In this document: positions 29,314 to 38,857 of the stretch, piece by piece | Numbering within the stretch: the stretch's first letter is position 1 | Layout: each line of letters starts with the position of its first letter | Notes under the pieces: generated by a model | The model's database searches: none | Seen by the model: only the letters and a program-made list of their open reading frames with translations | Told to the model about the DNA's origin: nothing | Position numbers and translations under genes: made by a program | Assembly (NCBI GenBank): GCA_023954045.1 | Contig: JAMLIR010000021.1 | Coordinates: 1-64,000 of the forward strand | DNA length: 64,000 nucleotides | Source of the DNA: Burkholderiaceae bacterium | GTDB lineage: Bacteria; Pseudomonadota; Gammaproteobacteria; Burkholderiales; Burkholderiaceae_E | Direction: 5' to 3'

Positions 29314-29364
29314 TCGGGCTTCCTCAGGATCAGCGGGTCGACGTGGCCAGTGCGCCGACGCCGC

Positions 29365-30171
29365 TCACGACCGCTGCACCTCCGCGAGGATCGACTGTGC
29401 GCGCAGGATCACCGGCTTGTCGACCATCTTCCCGTCGACCGCGACCGCGGCGCCGCCCGAGGCCGCCGCGGCGTCGAGCACGCGCCGTGCCCACGCGCGC
29501 TCGGCCTCGCTGGGCGCAAAGTGGCGATTGACGCCATCGACCTGGCGCGGGTGGATGCACAGCTTGCCGCCGAAGCCGAGGCGGCGTGCGCGCAGCACGT
29601 CGTCGCGAAGTCGGTCCGCGTCGTCGATCGCGGTGCTCACGCCGTCGACCGGCGGTTGCAGGCCGGCGAGCCGCGACGCGAGCACCAGCTGCGAGCGGAA
29701 GGGCAGCAATTCGTCCTCGAGCGCATCGCGCATGCCGAGGTCGACCTGGAAGTCGAGCGAACCGAAGGCGAGCCGCTGCACACCGGGGGCGCCGGCAATC
29801 GCCGGCAGCGCGGCGAATCCGGCGGCGCTTTCGATCAGCGGCAGCACCGCCTGCGCGCCGGCGTCGCGCACTGCGGCAATGTCCTCGGCGCGCTCGGTTT
29901 TCGGCAGCATCACCGCCGCGACGCCGGCGCGGCCGCAGAGCGCGAGGTCGCGGCGGAACCAGGCGGTCTCGGCGCCATTGATCCGCAGGACGACGCTGCG
30001 GCTGGCGGCGAGCCAGGCGGCGACCGCGTCGCGCGCGCGGTCCTTGTCGTCCGGCGCGACCGCGTCCTCGAGGTCGACCACCACCGCGTCGGCGCAGGCG
30101 GCCAGCGCCTTGTCGAAGCGGTCGGGCCGCGAGCCGGGCACGAAGAGCAGCGAACGTGCGACGCGCGACAT
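29365..30171 (-). CDS. ccl: HpcH/HpaI (CitE-like) CoA-ester lyase, probable citramalyl-CoA lyase
   Basis: 268 aa TIM-barrel lyase. The N-terminal RSLLFVPGSRPDRFDKALA, the VVDLEDAVAPDDKDRAR acidic motif that binds magnesium, and the LRINGAET and LAFGSLDFQVDLG blocks are those of CitE-type lyases. The reaction would split (S)-citramalyl-CoA into acetyl-CoA and pyruvate. The ATG at 30171 is preferred to an upstream in-frame ATG (30273) because the family start is MSRVARSLLFVPG and the longer form is arginine-rich noise. Substrate is inferred from the operon, not from the sequence alone. Confidence 0.85.
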   Translation of the reverse strand: MSRVARSLLFVPGSRPDRFDKALAACADAVVVDLEDAVAPDDKDRARDAVAAWLAASRSVVLRINGAETAWFRRDLALCGRAGVAAVMLPKTERAEDIAAVRDAGAQAVLPLIESAAGFAALPAIAGAPGVQRLAFGSLDFQVDLGMRDALEDELLPFRSQLVLASRLAGLQPPVDGVSTAIDDADRLRDDVLRARRLGFGGKLCIHPRQVDGVNRHFAPSEAERAWARRVLDAAAASGGAAVAVDGKMVDKPVILRAQSILAEVQRS

Positions 30172-30172
30172 G

Positions 30173-31540
30173 TCAGGCCCCGCTTGCCAGGAAGCGGCCG
30201 ACCATCGGCGCGTCGGCCAGCGACCAGATGCGCGCAATGACCGAGCGCATCTCGGCTTCGTCGGCGCCGCCACGGTATGTCGCGAGGCGCAGCGCCTTGT
30301 CCTCGAGCTCGGCGCGGCTCAGCGTGTTGCCCGGGTCGCCCTTGGGTTCGTCGACGCGCGCTTCGAGCGTGCGTCCGTCGGCCGTCTGCACGCGGACCTT
30401 GCCGATCCAGCGGGCCGGGTACGCCCGGTCGACCTCGGGGTCGAGCTCCATTTGCACCTTCTCGCGGAACGCCACGACCGCCGGGTCCTTGTAGTCGGAG
30501 TCGAACTCGGTGAGGCCGGCGCGGCCCTCGACCGCGACGAGGCCCAGCACGGTGCCCATCGAGAATTTCGCCTGGTGCACCGTCTGCGGATCGGTGACCG
30601 GCCCGAGCACGTCGATCGCGCCCTGGTGCACCTGCGCGGTCACGCGTTTCACCGCATCGGCTGCGAGATGGTGGGAGCGCATCAGCTGCTGCAGGGCGTC
30701 GGCCGCCGGATGCGTGTGGCGGCACGAGGCGTGGAACTTGAACGAGGTCTCGGCCAGCGCCCAGCGCGTGCCCAACCGATCGGTGAGCCGCGCCGGGTCG
30801 GCGTCGGTCGACATGCCCGCGGCCATGCCCTGCACGCCCTCGAGGATGTGCCGTGCGCCTGTGAAGCCGTCCCGTGCGAGGTACGCCGCAGTGAGTCCGG
30901 CGCCGGCCGCATGTGCGGTGTGCAGCTGCTTCGAGTCGGCCGCGTCGCGCAGGAATTCCCACAGGCCGGCGCTCTGCGTGCCGGCCGATCCGAACGCGTG
31001 CAGCATCTGCTCCGGGGAGAGGCGCAGCAGGCTGCCGACCGCGGCGGCGGCGGCCAGCGTGCCGGCGGTGCCGGTGGTGTGGAAGATCCGGTAGTGCGAG
31101 CGTCCGAGGAACTCGCCGACCCGGATGCCGACTTCATAGCCGGCGATCGCGGCCAGCAGCAGGTCGCGGCCCGAGCGGCCGAGCGCCTGCGCGACCGCCA
31201 GCGCCGGCGGGAACACGACCGCGGCCGGATGGAACACCGAGCCGTTGTGAACGTCGTCCTGCTCGGCGAAGTGCGACGCGGCGGCGTTGGCCATCGCGGC
31301 GGCCATCGGGCTGCTGCCGCGGCGGTGGATCAGGATTTCGCTCGGTCCGTCGGCCGGCCCCATCGCCTCGGCGAAGCCGGCGATCGTCTCGACCGGGCGC
31401 GCGCCCTTGCCGGCCAGCGCCGAGGCGAACCAGTCGAGCAACAGGTCTTCGGCGCGGCGCACGACCGGCGCCGGGATCGATTCGTAGTTCAGCGTGGCCG
31501 CGAATTCGGCCAGCTTGCGGCTCGGGTGGGACTCGCTCAT
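30173..31540 (-). CDS. MmgE/PrpD family protein
   Basis: 455 aa. Typical MmgE/PrpD all-helical domain (LLLDWFASALAGKGARPVET, AAASHFAEQDDVHNGSVFHPAAVVFPPALA), ending in a smaller beta domain. The family includes 2-methylcitrate dehydratase and cis-aconitate decarboxylase, which makes itaconate; a homologue of unknown role (PA0881) lies in the P. aeruginosa itaconate operon. Its active-site chemistry is not readable here. The stop overlaps the start of the lyase by a few bases, so they are co-translated. Confidence 0.88.
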   Translation of the reverse strand: MSESHPSRKLAEFAATLNYESIPAPVVRRAEDLLLDWFASALAGKGARPVETIAGFAEAMGPADGPSEILIHRRGSSPMAAAMANAAASHFAEQDDVHNGSVFHPAAVVFPPALAVAQALGRSGRDLLLAAIAGYEVGIRVGEFLGRSHYRIFHTTGTAGTLAAAAAVGSLLRLSPEQMLHAFGSAGTQSAGLWEFLRDAADSKQLHTAHAAGAGLTAAYLARDGFTGARHILEGVQGMAAGMSTDADPARLTDRLGTRWALAETSFKFHASCRHTHPAADALQQLMRSHHLAADAVKRVTAQVHQGAIDVLGPVTDPQTVHQAKFSMGTVLGLVAVEGRAGLTEFDSDYKDPAVVAFREKVQMELDPEVDRAYPARWIGKVRVQTADGRTLEARVDEPKGDPGNTLSRAELEDKALRLATYRGGADEAEMRSVIARIWSLADAPMVGRFLASGA

Positions 31541-31559
31541 CGGTCTTCCATCGTTCGGG

Positions 31560-32729
31560 TCAGATCACGCCGTCGTGGCGGAGCTGCGCGATCTGCGCTG
31601 CGTCGTAGCCCAGTTCGGCGAGCACGGCCTCGCTGTGCTCGCCGAGCGCCGGGATCGGCGCCATCCGCGCCTCGGTCATTCCGGGCGGCAGCAGCGCCGG
31701 CACCGCGCCGGCCGGCGTGGCCACTTCGGTCCAGCGGCCGCGCGCCTTCAGTTGCGGATGCGCCCAGACCTCGGCCATGCCGTTGACCTGCGCGTTGGCG
31801 ATCTGCGCGTCTTCGAGCAATGCCACCAGCTGCGCGGCGCCGAGCTTCGCGAAGCGCTCGACGATGATCGCGCGCAGCGCGTCGCGGTTCTCGACGCGTC
31901 GCGGGTTGGCCGAGAACCGGTCGTCGATCGCCAGTTCGGGCCGGCCGAGCACTTTCGCGCAGAACACCTGCCACTCGCGCTCGTTCTGAAGCCCGAGCAT
32001 CACGGTCTTGCCGTCGCCGGTCGGGAACGGGCCGTACGGGTAGATCGTCGCGTGGGCGGCGCCGGCGCGTGGCGGCGGCGCCGCGCCCTCGAACGCGTAG
32101 TACATCGGGAAGCCCATCCACTCGACCATGCTCTCGAGCATCGAGACGTCGATGCGCTTGCCGCGCCCGGTGCGACCGCGCTCGATCAGCGCGGCGAGGA
32201 TGTTGCCGTAGGCGTACATGCCCGCGGCGATGTCGGCGATCGAGCAGCCGGCCTTGGCCATCTCGTCGGGGGTGCCGGTGACCGACAGGAAGCCCGACTC
32301 GCTCTGGATCAGGAGGTCGTAGGCCTTCTTGTCGCGGTACGGTCCATTGGAGCCGTAGCCCGAGATGTCGCAGACGATGAGTCCGGGGTGCCCGGGCGCG
32401 AGCGCCTCGTACGACAGCCCCAGGCGTGCGGCGGCCCCGGGGGCCAGGTTCTGCACCAGCACGTCGGCTCGGTCGAGCAGTCGTGCGAGCACCTGCGGCG
32501 CCTGCGCGTGCTTCAGGTCGAGCGTCAGGCTCTCCTTCGAGCGGTTGGTCCAGACGAAGTGCGACGCGAGGCCGGCGACGCGCGCGTCGTAGGCGCGCGC
32601 GAAGTCGCCGACGCCCGGGCGCTCGATCTTGATCACGCGAGCGCCGTTGTCGGCGAGCTGGCGCGTGCAGAACGGCGCGGCGATCGCGTGCTCGAGCGTG
32701 ACGACCGTGATGCCGTCGAGCGCGCCCAT
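31560..32729 (-). CDS. ict: Family III (CaiB/BaiF) CoA-transferase, probable itaconate CoA-transferase
   Basis: 389 aa. N-terminal GITVVTLEHAIAAPFCTRQLADNGARVIKIERPGVGD with the family's conserved features, the SKESLTLDLKHA stretch, and the catalytic aspartate region NLAPGAAARLGL followed by YDLLIQSESGFLSVTG. It would move CoA from succinyl-CoA to a dicarboxylate. Its TGA-ATG join with the acyl-CoA dehydrogenase (one shared base at 32729) indicates coupling. Identity of the acceptor as itaconate is inferred from the neighbours. Confidence 0.85.
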   Translation of the reverse strand: MGALDGITVVTLEHAIAAPFCTRQLADNGARVIKIERPGVGDFARAYDARVAGLASHFVWTNRSKESLTLDLKHAQAPQVLARLLDRADVLVQNLAPGAAARLGLSYEALAPGHPGLIVCDISGYGSNGPYRDKKAYDLLIQSESGFLSVTGTPDEMAKAGCSIADIAAGMYAYGNILAALIERGRTGRGKRIDVSMLESMVEWMGFPMYYAFEGAAPPPRAGAAHATIYPYGPFPTGDGKTVMLGLQNEREWQVFCAKVLGRPELAIDDRFSANPRRVENRDALRAIIVERFAKLGAAQLVALLEDAQIANAQVNGMAEVWAHPQLKARGRWTEVATPAGAVPALLPPGMTEARMAPIPALGEHSEAVLAELGYDAAQIAQLRHDGVI

Positions 32730-33892
32730 CAGAACGACCTCGGCAGTCCGAGCACGTGCTCGGCGACGTAGGACAGGATCAGGTTGGTCGAAATCGGGGC
32801 GACCTGGTAGAGCCGCGTCTCGCGGAACTTGCGCTCGACGTCGTACTCGTTGGCGAAGCCGAAGCCGCCGTGGAACTGGATGCAGGCGTTGGCCGCTTCC
32901 CACGAGGCCTTCGCGGCCAGGTACTTGGCCATGTTCGCCTGCGCGCCGCAAGGCTCGTGCGCGTCGAAGCGCCGGCAGGCCTCCCACCGCATCAGGTTCG
33001 CCGCCTCGACCTCGATGAACGACTCGGCGATCGGGAACTGCACGCCCTGGTTCTGGCCGATCGGCCGGCCGAACACGATGCGCTCCTTCGCGTACTTCGT
33101 GACCCGGTCGACGAACCAGTAGCCGTCGCCGATGCACTCGGCGGCGATCAGCGTACGCTCGGCATTGAGTCCGTCGAGGATGTAGCGGAACCCCTTGCCT
33201 TCCTCGCCGATCAGGTTCCCGGCAGGGATCTCGAGGTTCTCGAAGAACAGTTCGTTGGTCTCGTGGTTGACCATGTTGGGGATCGGGCGCACGGTCAGCC
33301 CCGACTTCTCCGCCTGGCGCAGGTCGACCATGAAGATCGACATGCCTTCCGACTTCTTCTTCACTTCGGCCAGCGGCGTCGTGCGCGCGAGCAGGATCAT
33401 CCAGTCGGAGTGCTGCACGCGCGAGATCCAGACCTTCTGCCCATTGACGACGTAGCGGTCGCCTTTCCTGACGGCGGTGGTCTTGATCTTCGTCGTGTCG
33501 GTGCCGGTCGTCGGCTCGGTGACGCCCATCGACTGAAGCCGCCACTCGCCGCTGGCGATCTTCGGCAGGTACTTGCGCTTCTGCTCCTCCGAGCCGTGGC
33601 GCAGCAGCGTCCCCATGTTGTACATCTGGCCGTGCAGCGCGCCCGAATTGCCGCCGGCGCGGTTGATCTCCTCCATGATGACCGAGGCTTCGGTCAGCCC
33701 GAGCCCGGAGCCGCCGTATTCCTGCGGGATCAGCGCGGCCATCCAGCCGGCCTTCGTCAGCGCGTCGACGAAGGCCTCGGGGTACGCGTGCTGCGCGTCG
33801 ACCTGCCGGTGGTATTCGTCGGGAAACTGGCGGCACAGGTCGCGCACGCCGTCACGGATGTCCTGGAAGCGTTCGTCGGAAGTGGAGATCAT
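32729..33892 (-). CDS. Acyl-CoA dehydrogenase
   Basis: 387 aa flavoprotein. The FAD-binding motifs (MGVTEPTTGTDTTKIKTTA and YVVNGQKVWISR) and the C-terminal QFHGGFGFANEYDVERKFRE signature are present. Position of the catalytic base is typical (Glu in the C-terminal domain). The ATG at 33892 is preferred over a TTG at 33898. Its product in the pathway is unclear; the P. aeruginosa operon has an acyl-CoA dehydrogenase (PA0879) at the same place, next to ich. Confidence 0.9.
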   Translation of the reverse strand: MISTSDERFQDIRDGVRDLCRQFPDEYHRQVDAQHAYPEAFVDALTKAGWMAALIPQEYGGSGLGLTEASVIMEEINRAGGNSGALHGQMYNMGTLLRHGSEEQKRKYLPKIASGEWRLQSMGVTEPTTGTDTTKIKTTAVRKGDRYVVNGQKVWISRVQHSDWMILLARTTPLAEVKKKSEGMSIFMVDLRQAEKSGLTVRPIPNMVNHETNELFFENLEIPAGNLIGEEGKGFRYILDGLNAERTLIAAECIGDGYWFVDRVTKYAKERIVFGRPIGQNQGVQFPIAESFIEVEAANLMRWEACRRFDAHEPCGAQANMAKYLAAKASWEAANACIQFHGGFGFANEYDVERKFRETRLYQVAPISTNLILSYVAEHVLGLPRSF

Positions 33893-33928
33893 CGGCAAGT
33901 CCGGATCGACGGTGTTCGGTGTCGGGGC

Positions 33929-34774
33929 TCAGGGCAATTGCGCGGTGGCGTCCATCGCGAGGAAGCCGTCGTGGTCGCGCGCCCACAGCCGCACTTCGCG
34001 GTCGCCGTCGAGGCGGCCGCAGACGGTGAAAGGATGGATGTCGAACAGCGGCCGCATCGCCCGGAATTCGAAGCGGCGCACGCGCGCGCGTCGCATCTCG
34101 CGGCGCAGCAGGTCGAGCAGCTGCGTGGCGATCAGCGGGCCGTGCACGACCAGGCCCGGATAGCCCTCGACGTCGGTGACGTAGCTGCGGTCGTAGTGGA
34201 TGCGGTGCCCGTTGAAGGTGAGCGCCGAATAGCGGAACAGCAGCACCGGGTCGGGCACGATCTCGCGCGAGAACGCCGCGTCGCCTGGGGCGGGGCGCGG
34301 CTCGGGCGTCGGCGCGCCGGGCACCGGGTTGTCGCGATAGACGATGTCGTGCTCCTCGGTGATCGCCAGGCCGCGCGCGTCGGCGATCTCGTGGTGCACG
34401 TTGACGAACACCAGCGAACCGCTGCGACCGGTCTTGCCGCGCACGTCGGCGATCCGCGACTCGCGGGTGATCTCGTCGCCGACGCGCGGCGGGTGATGGA
34501 ACTCGAGCCGCCCGCCCGCCCACATCCGCCGCGGCAGCGGCACCGGCGGCAGGAAGCCGCCGCGCTTCGGGTGCCCATCGGGGCCGATCTCGCTCTGCCG
34601 CGCCAGCGGCGTGAAGTACAGCCAGTGCCACAGCGGCGGCAGGTCGGTGCCCGGAAGCGGCTCGGGGTCGTCGCGGTCGAGCGTTGCCGACAGCGCGGCC
34701 ACCGGCGTGGCGGTGACCAGGTCGGCGCGCCGCTCGGTGCGGCCGATCCACTGTTGCAGGTGCGCGATGTCCAT
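33929..34774 (-). CDS. ich: MaoC/FAS1-like hydratase, probable itaconyl-CoA hydratase
   Basis: 281 aa with an N-terminal FAS1-like dehydratase domain (PPLWHWLYFTPLARQSEIGPDGHPKRGGFLPPV, cut here to its core) and a C-terminal MaoC hot-dog motif (ALTFNGHRIHYDRSYVTDVEGY then GLVVHGPLIATQ). Proteins of this kind hydrate mesaconyl-C4-CoA or itaconyl-CoA. The ATG at 34774 gives MDIAHLQQWIGRTE; the longer upstream frame is noise. First gene of the operon, divergent from the LysR gene, as in P. aeruginosa PA0878. Confidence 0.83.
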   Translation of the reverse strand: MDIAHLQQWIGRTERRADLVTATPVAALSATLDRDDPEPLPGTDLPPLWHWLYFTPLARQSEIGPDGHPKRGGFLPPVPLPRRMWAGGRLEFHHPPRVGDEITRESRIADVRGKTGRSGSLVFVNVHHEIADARGLAITEEHDIVYRDNPVPGAPTPEPRPAPGDAAFSREIVPDPVLLFRYSALTFNGHRIHYDRSYVTDVEGYPGLVVHGPLIATQLLDLLRREMRRARVRRFEFRAMRPLFDIHPFTVCGRLDGDREVRLWARDHDGFLAMDATAQLP

Positions 34775-34883
34775 GGCGGCTCGGGAAAAGCCGAAGCTTG
34801 CGCGAAACGCCGGCGCAGGACAATTCGGTTTTCGGGAAGGCGGCCTTCGGCGGCACGTAAGGGGTGGCACGGTAGACTGCGGC

Positions 34884-34907
34884 CGACGGCCGGGAATCGA
34901 CGGCCGG
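34884..34907. repeat. Tandem CGACGGCCGG in LysR-ich divergent promoter
   Basis: Two copies of CGACGGCCGG (34884-34893 and 34898-34907) with a 14-bp period, 16-39 bp before the LysR ATG. They may be part of a LysR binding region; the spacing is close to one and a half helical turns. Confidence 0.5.
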
Positions 34908-34922
34908 CGCGGCCCCTGCCCC

Positions 34923-35855
34923 ATGCCCATGCACTTCGACCTGGTCGACCTGCGCCTGATGGTGCGGATCGCCGAAGCCAACAGCCTGACCGGCGGGGCG
35001 GCGGCGTCGCACATGTCGCTGCCGGCCGCGAGCGCGCGCGTCAAGCACCTCGAGGAGCGCCTCGGCGCCAAGCTGCTCTACCGCACCAGCCAGGGCGTGA
35101 CGCTGACGCCGCCGGGCCAGGCCTTCGTCCAGCACGCGCGGCTGGTGCTGGCGCAGATCGAGCACCTGAAGAGCGACCTGCAGGAATACGCGAAGGGCGT
35201 GAAGGGCCACCTGCGCGTGCTCGCCAACACCACCGCGCTGGGCGAGTTCCTGCCGCCGGTGCTGCGCGCCTACCTGCTGCGCCATCCCGACGTCAACATC
35301 GACTTGCGCGAGCGGCTGAGCGACGAGATCGTCCGGGCGGTGTCCGACGGGCAGACCGACCTCGGCATCGTCGCCGGCACCGTGCGCACCGAGAGCCTCG
35401 AGGTGATTCCGTACCGGCACGACCGGCTGGCGCTGGTGGTGCCGGCCGGCCACCCATTCGCGGCCCGCGCCGAGGTCGACTTCGCCGACACGCTCGATCT
35501 CGATCACGTCGGACTGCACGAGGCGAGCGCGATCCACGGCTTCGTGCGGCGCATCTGCGAGGAGCTGGGCCGGCCGCTCAGGCTGCGCATCCAGGTCGGC
35601 GGCTTCGAGACCGCGTGCCGGATGATCGAGGCGGGCGTGGGCGTCGGCGTGCTGCCCGACTCGGCCGCGCGGCGCCACGCCCAGACGATGGCGATCGGGA
35701 TCGTCGCTCTGCGAGATGCGTGGGCGCTGCGCGAATTGCGGATCTGCGCGCGCAGCCTCGACGCGCTGCCGGGCTACGCGCGCGACCTGGTCGACCTTCT
35801 GGTGGCCGACGCCCGGGACGCCGCGCGGCGCGCCGGTGCTGCAGCGCAACGCTGA
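34923..35855 (+). CDS. LysR-type regulator of the itaconate-type locus
   Basis: 310 aa. Winged HTH at the N-terminus (DLRLMVRIAEANSLTGGAAASHMSLPAASARVKHLE), then a two-lobed effector-binding domain (RLSDEIVRAVSDGQTDLGIVAG, GVGVGVLPDSAARRHA). Divergent from ich, so probably an autoregulated activator of the catabolic operon and of the TRAP genes. An RipR/ItcR-type regulator divergent from ich occurs in P. aeruginosa and Yersinia. ATG at 34929 could replace 34923. Confidence 0.9.
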   Translation: MPMHFDLVDLRLMVRIAEANSLTGGAAASHMSLPAASARVKHLEERLGAKLLYRTSQGVTLTPPGQAFVQHARLVLAQIEHLKSDLQEYAKGVKGHLRVLANTTALGEFLPPVLRAYLLRHPDVNIDLRERLSDEIVRAVSDGQTDLGIVAGTVRTESLEVIPYRHDRLALVVPAGHPFAARAEVDFADTLDLDHVGLHEASAIHGFVRRICEELGRPLRLRIQVGGFETACRMIEAGVGVGVLPDSAARRHAQTMAIGIVALRDAWALRELRICARSLDALPGYARDLVDLLVADARDAARRAGAAAQR

Positions 35856-35870
35856 TGGCGTGCGCCCGGT

Positions 35871-36991
<1,121 letters not shown>

Positions 36992-37034
36992 GCGCTGCCC
37001 GGTTCGGGGCGGGGCGCGCGCAGGGACGCCTTGC

Positions 37035-37583
37035 GTGAAGACCGGCTGGGTCGGGCGGATGGAGGAGGGCCTCGTGGCCCTCCTCATTTCGTCGATGACG
37101 GTGATCACCTTCATGCAGGTGGTCGCGCGCTACGTCTTCAACTACAGCTTCGTCTGGGCGCTCGAGCTCACCACGTTCCTGTTCGGCGGACTGATCTTCA
37201 TCGGCATTTCGTACGGCGTCCGGGTCGGCGCGCACATCGGCGTCGACGTGCTGGTCAAGACGCTGAGGCCGGGCACGGCGCGAATCGTGGCGGTGATCGC
37301 CACGCTGCTTTGCCTGGTCTACTCGACGATCGTTTTCGTCGGCGGCTGGATCTACGTCGGGAAGATCTACGACATCGGCATCCTGGCGCAGGACGTGCCC
37401 ATCCCGCAGTGGGTGCCGCGGCTGGTGCTGCCGCTGGGTTACGCGCTCCTCTTCTTCCGCTTCGGCCAGGTGCTGGTGAGGACGCTCAGGGGCACGCAGG
37501 CCGGCCTGCTCGTCGACGAAGCCGAGGAGGCGCTCAAGCTGCGGCCCACCGACACCGGCGGCGCGCCAGGGGGGCGCGAATGA
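37035..37583 (+). CDS. dctQ: TRAP transporter small permease DctQ
   Basis: 182 aa with four hydrophobic helices and the DctQ signature VVARYVFNYSFVWALELTTFLFG and YGVRVGAHIGVDVLV. Starts with GTG at 37035 after an AGGGACG site. It overlaps dctM by four bases (ATGA at 37580), so the two membrane subunits are co-translated. Confidence 0.92.
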   Translation: MKTGWVGRMEEGLVALLISSMTVITFMQVVARYVFNYSFVWALELTTFLFGGLIFIGISYGVRVGAHIGVDVLVKTLRPGTARIVAVIATLLCLVYSTIVFVGGWIYVGKIYDIGILAQDVPIPQWVPRLVLPLGYALLFFRFGQVLVRTLRGTQAGLLVDEAEEALKLRPTDTGGAPGGRE

Positions 37584-38857
37584 CGACCGCCGCGCTGTTC
37601 GCGATGCTGTTCGTGTTCATGTTCCTCGGCACGCCGATCGGCGTCGCGCTCGGCCTGTCGTCGCTGCTCACGATCCTGCTGTTCGGGCAGGACTCGCTCG
37701 CGTCGCTGGCACTGAAGCTCTACGAGACCTCCGAGCACTTCACGCTGCTGTCGATCCCGTTCTTCATCCTCGGCGGCGCGTTCATGACCACCGGCGGCGT
37801 CGCCAAGCGGATGATCCGCTTCGCGGTGGCCGTCGTCGGGCACCTGCGCGGCGGGCTCGCGATGGCGTCGGTGATGGCGTGCATGCTGTTCGCGGCGGTG
37901 TCGGGCTCGTCGCCGGCCACCGTCGTCGCGGTGGGTTCGATCGTCATCGCCGGCATGGTGCGCGCCGGCTATCCGAAGTCGTTCGCCGCAGGCGTCGTCT
38001 GCAACGCCGGCACGCTCGGCATCCTGATCCCGCCGTCGATCGTGATGGTCGTCTACGGCGCGACGACCGAGACCTCGGTGGGCAAGCTGTTCATGGCCGG
38101 CGTGATCCCCGGCATCCTGCTCGGCCTGATGCTGATGGTGGCGATCTACGTGCTCGCGACGATCCGCAACCTGCCGCGACAGCCGCGCGCGACGCTGCGC
38201 GAGATCGTCGTCGCCGGACGCGACTCGCTGTGGGGGTTGCTGCTGATCGTCATCATCCTCGGCGGCATCTACGGCGGCGTCTTCACCCCGACCGAGGCGG
38301 CCGCGGTCGCCGCGGTCTACGCGTTCCTCGTCGCGGTCTTCGTCTACCGCGACATCGGCTTTCGCCAGGTGCCGGCAGTGCTGGTCGACGCGTCGAAGGT
38401 CACGGTGATGCTGATGTTCATCATCGCCAACGCGCTGCTGTTCGCGCACGTGCTGACGACCGAGCGGATCCCGCAGATCATCGCCGAGCACATCGTCGCC
38501 TGGGGAATGCCCGCCTGGGGCTTCCTGATCGTCGTGAACATCCTGCTGCTGATCGCCGGGATGTTCATGGAGCCCACCGGGATCATCCTGATCCTCGCGC
38601 CGATCCTGTTCCCGATCGCCTCGCAGCTCGGCATCGACCCGGTGCACCTCGGCATCATCATGGTCGTCAACCTCGAGATCGGCATGGTGACGCCGCCGGT
38701 CGGGCTGAACCTTTTCGTCACCGTCGGGATCACGAAGATGTCGATCGGCGAGGTGATTCGCGCGGCGTTGCCCTGGCTGTCGATCCTGCTCGCGTTCCTG
38801 GTGTTCATCACCTACGTGCCGCAGGTCACCCTGTGGCTTCCGAACCTGCTTTTCTGA
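37580..38857 (+). CDS. dctM: TRAP transporter large permease DctM
   Basis: 425 aa, about twelve hydrophobic segments. DctM signature: GTPIGVALGLSSLLTILLFG, SSPATVVAVGSIVIAGMVRAGYPKSFAAGV, NAGTLGILIPPSIVMVVYG, and GMVTPPVGLNLFVT near the end. Drives sodium-coupled uptake with DctP and DctQ. Its last 32 bp overlap the 3' end of the convergent MFS gene. Confidence 0.94.
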   Translation: MTTAALFAMLFVFMFLGTPIGVALGLSSLLTILLFGQDSLASLALKLYETSEHFTLLSIPFFILGGAFMTTGGVAKRMIRFAVAVVGHLRGGLAMASVMACMLFAAVSGSSPATVVAVGSIVIAGMVRAGYPKSFAAGVVCNAGTLGILIPPSIVMVVYGATTETSVGKLFMAGVIPGILLGLMLMVAIYVLATIRNLPRQPRATLREIVVAGRDSLWGLLLIVIILGGIYGGVFTPTEAAAVAAVYAFLVAVFVYRDIGFRQVPAVLVDASKVTVMLMFIIANALLFAHVLTTERIPQIIAEHIVAWGMPAWGFLIVVNILLLIAGMFMEPTGIILILAPILFPIASQLGIDPVHLGIIMVVNLEIGMVTPPVGLNLFVTVGITKMSIGEVIRAALPWLSILLAFLVFITYVPQVTLWLPNLLF

